64,000 bases of DNA from Seriola aureovittata (GCF_021018895.1 NC_079373.1:21584501-21648500); one strand, 5' to 3'; positions 1-13,924 are shown, counted from the first letter of the stretch. Notes: generated by a model not told the origin, from the letters alone. Numbers and translations: made by a program.

Positions 1-1503
1 CAAGTTAGATTAAGGGTTTGGACTAGTTAATTAGGGTTTTAAATTAGGCTTAATTCTTAGGTCTGTCATCTCTCGTCCAATTCACTGTATCTTTAGGAAA
101 AACTTTAGAAAAGACTTTGCAGAAGACTGAAATAATACATGCAGTACATCATCTCTTTCTTTTAAGATCCATAATGGCAAGATTGTAAAACTTAAAGATA
201 AAAACAAATAACTAAGGAATGAATTAATTGCCTGTTTCCTTTTTGTTAAATTGCATCATTCTCATCATTCTTGGTAATGTTGTTAAAAGTAATGTACCAG
301 TTACAGTGGCTACTCTATATGTATATTAGACAAGGCAACCGCTGAGTATATGTAGCCGATGATATCTTTCTCTCATGCAAATGTGTATTATAAGCGTATT
401 TGTTTGTGTTTGCGTTTGTGCATAAAGACAGATGTCAGTCTGACTGGACTGTGAGTGCAGCAGCCATTGTTCTGCAACAGTAAGAGGACACTGCTGGCTC
501 CCAGCGGACAGGGAATACTGAACAGTAACTGTAACCTCAGGGAGGAGGAACATGGACAGTTCAACTCACTCTTCCCACGGTGGCACCTCTGTGTCAGATC
601 CACAAAAGCATATATTCCTGCATGCATGCAAGCAGGTGCGAAAAAAAAACAGGTACAAATATAGACACAATGCAGTCATAGACATCTCCATGTACGGTAC
701 ATAGCTCAAACAAAAGTACAATATGTGACAGGTCTGTGTCACCGGAGGTGCGAATTTTCACTTTTCATTTCCTACTGACTGCTTTGCTTCCCTGCACCTT
801 AAACTGTAATGTGGAATGGGAAGTTATATCTGTATAGATAAATCATATTAGATCACTGCACATCTCCTCTGGATATGTAAGATTAATAATAATGCTCAAT
901 GCAGTCACTTGACTCGAGGGATGATAACCTCCTATAGAATTCTCAAAACGGCCCCAGTAACTCAGCTGGTAATGTATGATTCACAAATTCACCAAGTTCC
1001 ATCTAATGACTCCACTCACTAAATCAAGACAAAAGATACTTCCCCTTTAAAGGGACACTTTAATTAATTACCCCCGGAAAATCCCTCTAATTCTGTACTA
1101 GGGGCTCAGTGAATAAAACTGAAAACCCATTAGTGGGCATTCATCTGATCTCACCCAGGAAAAGGAGGCAATCAGTGCAGAGCAGCTAGCTACTGTACAG
1201 CGGTGCAGAGGGACGAGAAGAAGATGGGAGAAGGATGCAGGGCTTGGAGTAAATAATAGCGACTGTAAAGGTACAAAGAGGGGTCTTCTTTGTTAAATTA
1301 TGGGTTGGTCCATTCTTAAGAAATTCCTTTAACACACACTGGCAATTACTAATAGTTGCTGAATGAAGCAGATTCCTGTCTTAATTGTGTGAAGAGTTGA
1401 ATTCACTTTCTATCTGAAGAAAATGCTAAGATACTGTAAATTCAATTTCATTGCCGGTTTGGGAGGTAAAAAAATACACTGTCTGAAACAAGAGCCGAAA
1501 GCT

Positions 1504-1532
1504 CATGTTCATGTCACTGTAACATGAACATG
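1504..1532. repeat. Small palindrome beside the 30-bp inverted repeat
   Basis: CATGTTCATG (1504-1513) and CATGAACATG (1523-1532) are perfect reverse complements separated by 9 bases. The left arm of the larger inverted repeat starts immediately after. Confidence 0.8.
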
Positions 1533-1704
1533 AGGAGTCTTGGTAGCTGGTGGTGCTAGTAGAGCTGGGTGACACAGCAGTGCTTTGAGCTAAATGCTAA
1601 CATCAGAATGCTAACATGATAACACAGTGACAATGCAAACATGCTGATGTTTAACATGTATAATATTTACCATGCTACTAGCACCACCAGCTACCAAGAC
1701 TCCT
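1533..1704. repeat. Perfect 30-bp inverted repeat enclosing a fish-type repeat fragment
   Basis: Bases 1533-1562 (AGGAGTCTTGG...CTAGTAG) and 1675-1704 (CTACTAG...CCAAGACTCCT) are reverse complements over all 30 positions, with a 112-bp spacer. The spacer contains the GCTAAATGCTAACATCAGAATGCTAACATG-type sequence I recognise as a common degenerate fish repeat. It may be a foldback-type element or an inverted duplication within an older repeat. Confidence 0.85.
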
Positions 1705-1849
1705 GTAATGTAAATCTTTGCTAACTGTTTATTTTCTGAACACGAAATGCAGCTAGGAATTTCTTCTGCATTTGTTCTGTTTGGTCTTAAACCAAGGTCT
1801 TAGACAAACTGATATTTCTTGATCTGATGATGGAACTACAAGAAAAGTC

Positions 1850-2010
1850 AGAGAGATCATCAAATAAAATAGGCTTGACCCTGTGGAGACCGTGTATAGG
1901 CTACCTGTACAAAATATCGTGGCAATCAGCACAGTTGTCGAGATATTTTAATCTGGGCCAAAGTGGTGGACGGACTAACCTACGCCACCAGCACGGTGCC
2001 AACAACAATG
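1850..2010 (+). repeat. Fragment of a common fish interspersed repeat
   Basis: Contains CGTGGCAATCAGCACAGTTG, TCGAGATATTTTAATCTGGG and CCAAAGTGGTGGACGGAC. This is a decayed form of the motif series 'ATGGCAATCC..AGTTGTTGAGATATTTCAGTCTGGACCAAAGTGG' recalled from many fish introns. Related copies occur at 13.9-14.1, 16.8-17.2 and 32.0 kb. No coding capacity; family name not known to me. Confidence 0.55.
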
Positions 2011-2101
2011 CAACATTTCAAGCACTCTAACTCTTGAACATAATTCAACATATCACTAGTGTTAAATAAAGGGTTGTATCAAAAATGTAATATCTGTATT
2101 C

Positions 2102-2127
<26 letters not shown>
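2102..2127. repeat. (TG)13 microsatellite
   Basis: Uninterrupted TG dinucleotides followed by a short AG-rich stretch to about 2156. Confidence 0.95.
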
Positions 2128-2133
<6 letters not shown>

Positions 2134-3452
2134 AAAGAGAGAGGGGGAGAGAGCAGATTATGCATGAAGGGGGAATAATGTTGTCAATTGAACCACCACT
2201 CTATATAAGAGGGTTACAGCTCTACAGGGGATGATAAGGCAAAGGACACCAACAGCGGAGCAGTGAGATAATGCCAATACCATGTCCAATTCATGAAATA
2301 TACTGTACTGTGCAGAGTGGAGAAATCAAGTGGAAGAAGCATGAATCTTCCAGTGTTTGTTTTCACCCCAAATCCTCTTCTTACTCAGAGTAAAAATGTC
2401 TGATGTGATGGATGATAAAGTTGTACTGAGATAGCAGTAATGTACATATAAGTCAGCAACTGATATAAATCTCAGTGAAAACTTTACATGGATCTGACCG
2501 CCCTCAGAGATCCCAGTATTTATTAAAACTAAGTAATAAACTTTAATAGAGTTTTCCACAGCCGCCAACGATTCATGAGAAGAGAGCAAATGTTGAAGGG
2601 CAGATATTCAAAAACAAAATGAAACTGTAAAAGAACAAAATAGTACATGGACAAAACACAAGTACACTCTCAACAGATCAGCCACTTTAATTACCTGTAA
2701 ACTTTAACAGAGAGAGGCACAATGCATGACTTTGTGAGAGTAGGACAAAGTCATAAATTAAGTGGCTCTTTGAACGATATTTTGTTCTCCCATGGTTCTT
2801 GATTTATATCCTGTAGCAACACAATCAATGACATCAAAACAATCAAAACTTGATGATGCCCTTCATATGGAATACATTACTCAAATTCACAGGCCATGTG
2901 TTGTGTGTCCTTGAATCTATTTGCCTCCTTATTCTTTCGAGTGCTTACATGAACAATTGCAGGGAAGAAACATCAGATTGCTAGTGCTCCATTGTCATTT
3001 GTTTGTCCTTGACTCGGTGAGTTATGATCAGGACCATTCACAGTAGTCACTGAGCTTGCTGCAGTACAGGATGTTGGAGGACAGCACTCTGACAGTGACA
3101 GGAGGATGACATAGCTGGCTATTAAAAAGAAAATGCTTTTTACACTTCCATGTTAAAACGGCAAGCAAGGTTTCTAGAACCTGAAACAAAAGCTATTTTG
3201 CACACAATTCAGAATCAGATGCAAAGGGCACTTGGTAGGTAATACAACTTCAAACAAAAGGAAAAGAAAAAAAAGTACCATTTACATCCTTTTTCTTTCT
3301 TGCATATTTTTCACCATGAGTGATGGTATTTTGTAGAAAACAAATTTTTTGACATAAAAATATCTCACTTTGAATAATAATTTGTGTCCTGAAATGCTGT
3401 TTCCATAACAACTTTGTTAAAAATTCTTAAGAATACATTATAACTACTTGTT

Positions 3453-3503
3453 CTTTTGTTGAAAAATCCACACAAAAATCCACTTTTGTTGAAAAATCCA
3501 CAC
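3453..3503. repeat. Short tandem duplication, period 30 bp
   Basis: The 21-bp unit CTTTTGTTGAAAAATCCACA(C) occurs at 3453-3473 and again at 3483-3503, separated by AAAAATCCA: a direct local duplication. Confidence 0.9.
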
Positions 3504-5214
3504 TACTTCACCGAAAAGAAATTTTTTTTTTTTTAGACTTTTCAAGTTTCTATGATTGGCTGCCAAACTAGCAGTGATGTCACAAATTCTCCTGGTACGT
3601 GCACATCTTACTGAGATTTAGGCTGAGCACAGATAAGGTTTCACCCTCCAGCAAATGAATGTGAAAACATCCTTCTGGTGTCAAACTCTGCACACACATC
3701 ATTCCACACTGAAGGTCAAATGACTTTAATAAAACAAGAATAAATGAGCAGGACCATCAAGACTGTCAGCAGGTTTCTGTTCATGAACTACAGTATTAAA
3801 GTGTATGTCCACATTACAATAACAAAAGTTTAATGTTTAAATTACTTAACCTGCATGAGAGACAGAGCTCAACCTCAGTTTCTGGCTCGATGGCTGGCTA
3901 TGTGTAAACGCCATAACATCTGTTTCAAACACACAAACAATACTTGGCCAGTTAGAAAGAGTGCTCTAACTAGTATTGGCCATATTTCATACTGTCCAGA
4001 GAACGTGTTGCAGAGACAGCTGATTAGTCATGTAGGTTTTTTGTTGCTACATCTTAATGTACATTAAAATATAAAAGGGGCAAAACAATTACATTAAACC
4101 AAAGAAGTTAGAAGGTTGAAGACAATTTTAATAAACCTATTCCTTGTAGGATATTGTTTTGAGAAAATAAGAAATATGTGTTGGCAAATGTTCAAAAAGA
4201 CGTCTGGAGGGTATGAGTCATGGCAGAAATCTTTCAGTCCGACCTTTAACTTGTCAAAGACATACCATATTGCTCTGATGGATGCTTGGATTTCTTCAAA
4301 TTGAGGCACTGCTCTCAGCTACAGAGTTCTTTATGTATCCCTGTGCATCACAAAAGAACAATGCGATGGAAAAAGGAGTCTTTGAAGTGTGCGGGACATG
4401 CTGAATCAATTTCCATTTGAAACAGTTTATTTAGAGCAGGGCTCTCACACAACTTCGATTCCATCAATGATCAAAGAAGACAAACAGAGGTCTATTATCA
4501 TCAAAATACTGACTAACAGTACATTGTGTATATAAGAATAATATTGTTTGTCCGTTTGAAAATGAAACACATATGTTGCATTATCAAATATTGTCTCAAA
4601 CAGCTCTATAAGAATATACGGCACATATTCTTAAAGCTCTTTGAAGACATATTTTTGAAGTGAACACTAAAATGCTGTTGATCCCACTGAAAATCAACAC
4701 ATTCCCAGTGCAAGGTTTGCTATCCACCCAGTGCTAAACAGCACAGGACTGAAATAAAGAGGTGAATGTCAGGAGCTGACAGATCAAAGTAGGACCAGAA
4801 GTGAATATACGACTTAGAAGTCAACACATGGCAAAATATGGCACTCCATAGAGAGACCTATGCTGCTCTGTTTTTGCTGCATTTCTAGGGAGTTGTTTGC
4901 TAATGTATTAGACAGCTTGACCTTGTATAGCACACCCAGGAAAGTATCCCCAAGAATTACATGCTATACATCACAGAGGACAAGCAGTTGAACCAGCACA
5001 ATAACACTGTAGTGAATGTAAAAAAGATTCTAACTAAAAAATGTCTATAAGCTCCAGTAAAATGTATTGCATTTTAAACTATAGTCCTAAAATGCCACTG
5101 AAATAAGGTAATACTCTAAAACAAAAAAGTTTTTCAACAAACTTTGTCCCGTTTTAATAGACAACTTGCCGCCTCCTCCTATGCAAATCAACGAAACCAT
5201 ATTGATCTACATAG

Positions 5215-5292
5215 GCACTGAATCTCTGGGTCCGTCAAATGTTTACGTCAATGTCAATGAAAAGAAAAGTCAATAAATAAAGTGATATATAT

Positions 5293-5324
<32 letters not shown>

Positions 5325-5672
5325 TCACAGTTGGCAGAAATGCACAGAAGGATTTTTCATTACTCTGGCAGGAATGCAATACTACTACACAGGATGAAAT
5401 AGACCTAATCTGAAATACCATCTTTACTGTAATTTCATTACAGGTTTGAAGTCATTCTTCCTCTGGGTGGAGATAAAAACTGAATGAGGCAACTTGGTGT
5501 AATCCACTTCTCTGAGAAGGCCAGTCAGCACTGATTAATGGGACAGGGACGTCAAACCAGGAGAGACAAAGACGTTTCTTGACATCCCACAAATACAATC
5601 CACACATACAGGTCATGTAGAGAGAGAAAGACTCATACTCATACAGTCATTATAAATGCAAATGAACAATCT
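5215..5672 (+). repeat. Separated direct duplication, copy 1
   Basis: About 450 bp closely similar to 8748-9232 in the same orientation. Shared blocks include GGCAGGAATGCAATACTAC, CTGGGTGGAG, ACTGAATGAGGCAACTTGG, CTTCTCTGAGAAGGCCAGTC and GTCAAACCAGGAGAGACAAA. By eye identity is high (roughly 85-90% over the core), with small indels including a longer AT microsatellite here (5285-5320). No ORF or terminal repeats seen. Confidence 0.85.
5285..5320. repeat. AT-rich microsatellite
   Basis: Mostly uninterrupted TA dinucleotides (ATATATTATAATATAT...), inside copy 1 of the duplicated block. Confidence 0.9.
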
Positions 5673-6252
5673 CTTCAATACAGTCTGTAAACTGTGTTTG
5701 TATGCCCTTGTGTGCCCGCTACTGTAAATCAAATTTCCTTTCGAAGGACAACAAAGATCTCTGAGCTATCAATTTTCACTTTAATATATTCCATCAAATC
5801 CTCATGTTTTATGTAATATAGGGTAATAGACCATGTTTAATTAACGCAAGGAAGTACGCTGTTCCACATCCATACTGTTAAGTTTGGACAAAAACTGTTT
5901 TACACTACTATTTAAGAATAAATAACTTCCACATTCACACGTCATAAGGGGTGATAGCTGACAGTGATCAACCTAAACATCTGTTTTTATAGTCAGTGAG
6001 TGTGTGCAGTTTGATCCTGCCACCTCGGTGAAGGTGTTGCTGCTACAGTGCACAACACACAAATAAGCTGGAGAGTTCAGATCCTGTAACAGACCTTTAA
6101 TCAATGTTTGCATCTTTGTTAACTGTTATATTCTCTAACTTTAGCCAAGTGTTTCTGTTACAATTGTTGCAATATGAAGTAACACTATGAAACTGGACTT
6201 TTATTACCTAGAAAAAGCACAAACAATCAAAGATGCTTGCACACTGTGACGG

Positions 6253-6272
6253 ACACACACACACACACACAC
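6253..6272. repeat. (AC)10 microsatellite
   Basis: Ten AC units followed by an imperfect GCACAAACACACAC extension. Confidence 0.9.
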
Positions 6273-8747
6273 GCACAAACACACACAAGCAATATAAAAG
6301 TCAAACAACTTGCAAAAGTCAACATTAGAGGAAAAAAGGAGGCCACACTGTGGAAAAATGAAGCGACAGTGTGGAACATCCTTGTCTTTACCTTGCCTGA
6401 GGATTAATGAAGTGTTGAGTAATGAAGAGTTAAATCAACGTGACACCACAAAACAAAACAGCCCCAACTTTGCAGGTAGTGAGTAATCATCATATGACTG
6501 CATGTAAATCTAAAGTATAGAACTGAATTATGATGTTCCTGACATTTATGTATTTTTTACCCTAGATGTGAATGTGGGCTGTTTTGTTACAGCAACACAC
6601 AGGCTAGCAGCCAAGCATATTACTTGATTACTGTAGATGTTGCTATCAGATAACTAGCTGGAGAGGAGACACTGCTGGCAGTGTAACACAGTATTACATT
6701 TTCACAGTCCACACTTGAGCCATATGTACTGCGACACATTGCTGAGGAGATTTTGCAGTGACGGCAAGAAAGAACTGGAGTTAAATGGCAGCGCTGTGGG
6801 AAAGTCACAGGGACGGGCAGCCAGCCTGGAGAGGCTCAGGCTGACAGTGATGGGTGATGGATGCTGCACAGCCACAGAGCCCACAGAGATCGGGGGGTAT
6901 GTGTTGCAGCAAATGGGATTGTGCACATTTTCTACTGTAATCCATGAGTGAAACCGAGGAACAGGGGTCATTGAGTGTTACTGGACATCAAATTGATGTG
7001 CACATGGACAGTGGGTTCTTGTACACTGTCCTCAAGATACGAAAAGGATAAACTGGTAAAAGACAAGGACAACTGCTTAACTCAGAGGTCTAATAGGGAG
7101 CAAGACATTTCCATCACATAATCCTTCCTACAACATAAATATTGGCATTAAAAAGCTGTATTATTGTACAGACCATGGAATTTTTTATACATTTTGTTTT
7201 GTTTTGGCTGGAACACATTGCCCAAAGCTACATATAGTTTTTTTTTTTGTTGTTGTTGTTCCTTTTTCCTCTTTTTGCTCTTTTTATTCACTGTATCTAC
7301 ATCTCCTTAAAACTACTGCGAGAGTAGATAAGTAAAAAATGTTTTCTCTGCTCTCCTGCCTTGGTTTGACTTGACACTTTTTTTGAAACAGCTGTACTGA
7401 TGCAATACCAGTGGTAGGTGGGAGTCTGGTGTGCAGTGCAGTGTAAAATATACTGAAGAACTAGAATCTGGCTTCTCTGTTTCACTCCGTTTCTTCTTGT
7501 GTCATTTCTATCAACAGTAGTCCACAACATTGACTTTTTATGGAATATGAGGCATGATTTACCTTTTCCTCTCTATTTTTATTCCCGGCTGTCCCTGCCA
7601 TTAAAAAACATGGTAACTTACAGCTTTATGAGTGATTGCTTGCTATTCATTCTATGTTTATAAATACAGAATGTTTTGACATATTCATAAATTACTGCAC
7701 CACTTCTCTGTTGTAAGTTTAGATTTTTGCTCCTGGAGAACATGGTTTACCTGTTTTCTTCAACAAGCAGAAATTCTAAACAACCTTTACAGAAAGCGGA
7801 GGCTGTAAGATCTTCAGTGGCAGAGATAAGGGCCCATTTTGACGATACAGATCCATATCAAAAAATTTCATCTCAGAATACCTGCTGTATAAAAGCCATG
7901 TTCCATCAAAGGCAGCTAACTCTAAAAACACAATAACCATGTGAAATGTGAAGATCCAGGCTCCTCTTCTGCACTCACCCCTTTTTTTGCTTTCACTTCT
8001 GATGCAACTAGAGGCAAGACAAAAGTGCATGCTTAATATAGTGGCCTGTATACACTCACATTCATTTGGCATTTAGCTGTGAGACGTTAAGCATTGTGTT
8101 AAGGCATTAATGTGTTCTTTTGTGAGGGCATGCACATTGCATCTATTAAATACCAGCTGGGCAGTAATCACAATACAACCACAGACATGTAGAACACTTT
8201 AACAGATTGGAGCTCTGGTCTATTTAAGTACTGCTGTTCATTTGGCAAGTAATTTGGGGTAAAAAAAAAAAGAATGAGCAAGGTTTGAATTTACACTCAT
8301 CACATGTTTTTGCAAATGTTATGGGTTTTATGTTGGTTAATAAAAGCATCTAATTAATTTGATGTGGACAGATAAAAGTAAAGTAGCTGTTAACAATGTT
8401 GATTAATGATCATGTTGCATTGCTCAACTGAAGACTTGTTTTTCAGTTTCCTGACTTGAGTAATCGACCTGAAGGAGGTTTTAGTGAGAAAATCTTGCAA
8501 GTGTCATAAGCCTGCTAAGTCTAGTCAGCAGTCCAAGGTCATCAGAGGTCCCGCCTCCTCTGAGCTGTAAGCCTTCACTGTCAGAAACAAATCGTTTGAT
8601 AGGAGCTCTTTTTCCACTTAATCGCAGCCACCATAGACACGCACATACACTGATGCACACACAGACCAATGAAGGACAGAAATCTCATTAAGATCAACGA
8701 GATTGCTGAGATAAAATGTCACTCAAGAATATATCAGCCATAGCGGA

Positions 8748-9232
8748 CTGAATTTCCGGATCCATCAAATATACAGCACAACCACCTAAACCCAGGAGTC
8801 CTTAGACATTTTCGATTGTTTACATCAATGTCAATGAAATGAAAAATAGATAAATATATTGATATATATTATATGTATTCACAGTGGGCGGAAATATACA
8901 GAAGATGGATTTTTCATTACTTTGGCAGGAATGCAATACTACCACACAGGATGGCATAGACCTATTTTGAAATGCCATCTTTACTGTAAATTCATTACAG
9001 GTTTGTAGTCATTGTTCCTCTGGGTGGAGGTAAAAACTGAATGAGGCAACTTGGTGTAATTTACTTCTCTGAGAAGGCCAGTCAGCACTGTGATTAATGG
9101 GACAAGGGCGTCAAACCAGGAGAGACAAAGACGCTTCTTGACATCCCACATATACAACCCACACATACAGGTGTACACAGAGAGAGACTCATACACATAC
9201 ATTCACAACGCATACAAATCAGCAGTCTCCTT
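8748..9232 (+). repeat. Separated direct duplication, copy 2
   Basis: Partner of 5215-5672, offset about 3.55 kb. It has an extra stretch of about 50 bp near the start (around 8772-8815) and lacks the AT expansion. The sequence between the copies does not appear to be duplicated. Confidence 0.85.
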
Positions 9233-10144
9233 ACCGTAGCATGGCATGATGCACATATCCACTAAGACTTTACTGACTGCTAAAGCAGCATGCTGTAGTT
9301 ATACTCATCAAACGTGGTGGGGATGTCCAAAAATGAGTTCTCAGCTTCAAACGACCATATGTCACGTTCAGAGCTGCTTCAAGATCTGCTTTTTAGTATA
9401 AAGTCCCTTTCCATATGATCTACATCAGTGACACGTTGTCACGAGTGACTTCAAAGACACATCGTCATATGTGCAAAGTGATGGAGGATTGTTTTTGCTA
9501 AAACATTAGTAAAGCTGGTACTTTAATTTGTGCAAGTGAAAAATAGGGAGAGAGAACAAACAGCTCAACAGAAGCTGAACCTTAGGATAATAGAAAAGCA
9601 GTCGTGAACATGTCTCAGAAATAATGAAAACCTATGCCAAACTACGCTGTATCAATGTTTAAAGATAGCTGATGAATACTGCTAATTGGCATTGAGCCTA
9701 ATGTGAGCCTCCTCTGTGGCGTTTTATATGATGATTTAGTTAATTCACAGTTTTAGTCCTTTTTCCAGTGTTATGTTACTTGTCTGTACCAAAGCTACTC
9801 GCAAATGTGCTTCATACTCTTCAGTTTTCCTCTGGGAAATTTCACAAGAGGTCTCTTGAAGTTATTTCGGCGTCAGCAGTAAAAATACTTATGCAGTATT
9901 TAGGATGTCAAGTCTGAAGTTGCTGACATTTTTTTTTTGGCTCTGCCCTGTTCAGTTTCTGTCACTAGGCCTTGAGTAGAAGAGTAAAGCATACAGAGTT
10001 CAGCAAGGAGATGTGTCCTTAAGGACACAATTATGCCGCACTTACGAGGAAAAAAGGCAACAAAGGTCAGAGGAATTAGTGAGCAGATCTCTTGGTCAGA
10101 ATCACTAAAACAACAGCAGCATTTTTAAATTTTTTTTATTTTTG

Positions 10145-10760
10145 GGCTGTCAAGTGATTAAAAAAATGCATCTAATTAATTACATACTTTGGGATTAATA
10201 AATATAAATTAATCCCAGTTATCAATATTTGCTGTGAAAAGCAAGTTAAATAGTGTTCTGAACAATACATTTCCAAATGCAAACATATGTGGCACTGAAA
10301 TTCCATCAGTTCATCTTCCCCTGCACTGTTGTTGCGCTTTAAGGGTCCGTCATGTTTAAAGTTTTCGGTCGAGTCGGCAAAATTACTGTAGTTTTCCCCG
10401 CAAATGTTGCGACACACTGAGCGCAGTACATACACTACATGCTGTTCCTATCTTTATCTCAGCCACGTAAACTGAAAGTGTAGATCTTTGCCATTTTCAA
10501 CATGAGATCATCTGCGGATTCCTCTTCTGAATTGTCCTCATCAGAAATTTGACACTGTAATGGCATGGGAAGGCCTGAACGAGCTTCTCTTTTGAAAAGT
10601 GAATCAACAGTTTGTTTCATTGTCACCAAAGGGCCAAGCAAGAGTGAGAGTACTTACGGACCGGACACAGGTAGATGACATCCCACACAGAATTGTCCAC
10701 ATCCCGTATGGTGTCAAGGGGCATCACAGAGTGTGATTAATCTACTATTGCAGCTACTGT
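10145..10760. mobile_element. Possible decayed hAT-type element
   Basis: Starts with GGGCTGTCAAGTGATTAAAA and then ATGCATCTAATTAATTACAT, a pattern I associate with the ends of hAT-superfamily repeats in vertebrates. Two minus-strand open frames follow (10172-10435 and 10459-10641); the second has an acidic ISDEDNSEEESADDLML stretch. Neither is recognisable as a transposase domain, no matching far end could be defined, and the boundary at 10760 is a guess. Confidence 0.3.
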
Positions 10761-13700
10761 AAGCAAATTAATGTTATGGCCAGAGGAGACTGAACAGCAT
10801 GTGGTGATGGGAAGAGAATATGACAGCAACAGCAAGACTTTACTGAAAAAACAGGTGAACATGTGGACCCAATTCAGTAACCTGCCCTGCGGCTAGAAAA
10901 TCACTGGGTAAAAAAAAACAAGCCTGATGAGGCACAGCACGTCACACACAAACTTAGGTACCCTAACGTTCAGATGTTAAATAACATTATGTCACATCTA
11001 AAGCCATATTGAATTAATTACCAAAGACAGTGGTGTAAAGTTATATATTAGCATCTCACAACTGCCTAACAATGCAACACTGCTTGCAGATGGGAGTTTA
11101 GCCTCAGTGAAAAGTCAGTAGCCCAGCTGGCTGGCTAACTTTTTGCTTAAGGCAAGTTTATTGTAGCGTGTTAAACGTGCTATACATGCTAAAGCACATG
11201 CAATTTATTTGTCATACATATTTCATAGCCAGGTCTTGTTGATTTTGAATGGGTCCATGTAGCTAAACGTAATCTATTCGCAGCATCTGCAGGTTATTAA
11301 AATGCGCTGTGCATGCAAAGTCTGTTGGGCAGTAGCCAGCTGTCAAGTACTTAGCTTGTATTATGTGGTTCCAAAGAGGTTCCAATTTATCCAAATATTT
11401 TTTGTTAGCCATGCTTTTAAATGTCAGTGTACAATCTATTATTAAAACTTTCTGTGTGACTATAACACACACTATAGCTCTAAGGCCAACAGAATGACAG
11501 AATAAAATCAACACCTTTCTACCTCAGCTCTGACAAAACTGAACATTATAGGGGCAGGATTTATTTATGAGGATACTTTCCAATTGTGTTCTGGATACTC
11601 AGGGTTTGTGTTATCAAACACAATGTTAGGATCATTACAATGATTGAATATCGTTGCATCTCTTCAGACCTCAATGTTTTAACTTCTTTAATGCTGTGAT
11701 AAATTATTTAAATTAATACCATCAGACCAGACAACCTCTCTGCCAAGTTGCATTTGTAATTGCGATGGGCAAATCCCTAACTTTTTTATGATCAGTCAAA
11801 TTCCATGGTTTCTGCAAGAATTTTGTGCAATATGAGATGTGAGATCATATTAAAGTCACAGTTGTTTCCACTAACACCAATACAGCATCTCTGACTATAT
11901 TGCTTATCAAAATGTAGCTATAATTCTGTTATAATGACAACTTTGTTGTAATTAACTCATGATATCCATTGTTAGATAAGAGCCTGTGAAATAGTATTTA
12001 TGACCCTTATCCATCAATAATTATAAATAAAATATCGCGGGTTCACCAGAGTTGCCATTTCAATTACTGTCTAAGTCTTTAGGGAATCGATTCAGATGCC
12101 AAAATTACCTCTAGTGCTCAAAACCATAACAGCATTCATAGAGGCAATTAGAAGGTTCTCTGCTGTGTGTCTAGAACATAAATACTGCACCAGTGTTTCC
12201 TCTTGGGACTAAACAAACCACTGCATTTGTTGATAAATGAATGCAGAAAAAGCAATTTTTATAAAGCTTCAGGGAAATATGACTCTGACAGCATTCTATT
12301 TTTATCAAGCTCTATATGTTTTATTTTCATTGCTAAACCATTTTTCAAGCTGTCAGAGAGAAAATAGAAATAAATGAAGAGACGAAAAGAAACCCACCAA
12401 AATCTATCTTGCCATCACTTCACATGGCTACACCCATCTCAAACCTCTTATCAATACAGCCATACCCCTATAACAGGTAGTTACTGCTGTGTGAGCTTTT
12501 CTCAAACACTTGTGTTTCACATTGTCCCATTCCTATTGATTTCTGTCCATGGTTTCATTACTCAGTGGTAAAATGGCATATGAAACACACATTCCTTTGC
12601 TTAAAGGTGATATGCAGCATGTGGTATGATATTGAGGATTTGACAATTTCATTACTGTTGCTGCGGCATGACACATTTTGACAGGAGTGGTGACCACATG
12701 ATCACAGCTCACCACAGTGATGACAACACCATGTAATTCCTGACTGATGGACACATTGCTTTGCCCCGCAGAACTGATTACAGCAGAAAATGCACAGCAG
12801 GCTGCTGCCTTGTTCTCATGTGCGAACTTTGTCATCTCTGCTTGTCTGACAATCCTAGATCAATACTCAATCAAAGAGCCTTCAGATGATCTGTTGCTTC
12901 TCCATGCGAAAGCCCAGATACCCAGTGGTGGACTACTTACTGTCATCTATAAAAAAATAAATAAAAAAAACAGGTCTGTTGCTGAAGAGGACAGAGGAAA
13001 GGAGGGTGGGAGTAGTAAAGATAGATTCTTAGTGATACGTGTACATTACAGATTCACTCAACCACAGCGGGATGCAGCAGTAATTTGGAATAAGTAGGAG
13101 ATGGTGTGGGGGGAGAAAGACAGGCTGACTAGATGGAGGACAGTCTCTTCCAATCATATTCTCAATGCTGTGCCCAGATCTACGTATTAATGAAAGAACT
13201 GAAGTTCCATACTGCTCAGAAGAACGAAGCTTTTTGTGAGGATGTTTGTGAGTCAACAACTACTCTAATTCAAACATGACAAATACATTCCTGGCCATTT
13301 CAGTCAGCCAGGTTGGTGGTAACCACGAGCTTAATTAGAATCCTTTTGACATTCCTACATTCATTAGAAAGAAAAAAGTTTAAGTCCTCATTTCCTTTCT
13401 CCTTTGAGATGTCCTTTGAGTAAACAAGCAATAAATACACTGTTCTTCCTTTTTCCAACTGTTAAGGCTTCACTTTTGCAATAATTACTGACTAAAAGAC
13501 AACTGAAACTGAAAGACGAGAGAGAGACAAAGGGATATCAAATGGAGATATGTGATGATAAGGGAGTGAGACTGCATCATTATCACCTATATATCTGGAT
13601 ATTCTATTAGTGAGTGGAGTGTTAAGTGTTAAGTGAGCACTTACCTAGGATCAGTTTCAGTTGTGTGGTTATGGTATATGAAATTATGGAAGAAATCTCA

Positions 13701-13924
13701 TCTGATATACTCTGCTCTATCAGGGTAGATAACAAAACCACTGGACACATCTGAGGCCAGCATTGCTGGGTTACATCTCTAGACCACACTGACCTTGGCT
13801 ATTGTAAAAATAAAGGAGGGCATGATGTGTATTTTGATCAGAAACTTTACTCTCTGAGGTGAAACAAGTGTACAACCACGCTTACAGCTAAATGCACAAG
13901 AATAATAAAAATCCATATTGCACG

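Noticed and set aside
12747..13097. 116-codon plus-strand open frame
   Set aside because: No family resemblance; the reverse strand is open too, and low-complexity Lys/Asn runs come from an A-rich stretch.
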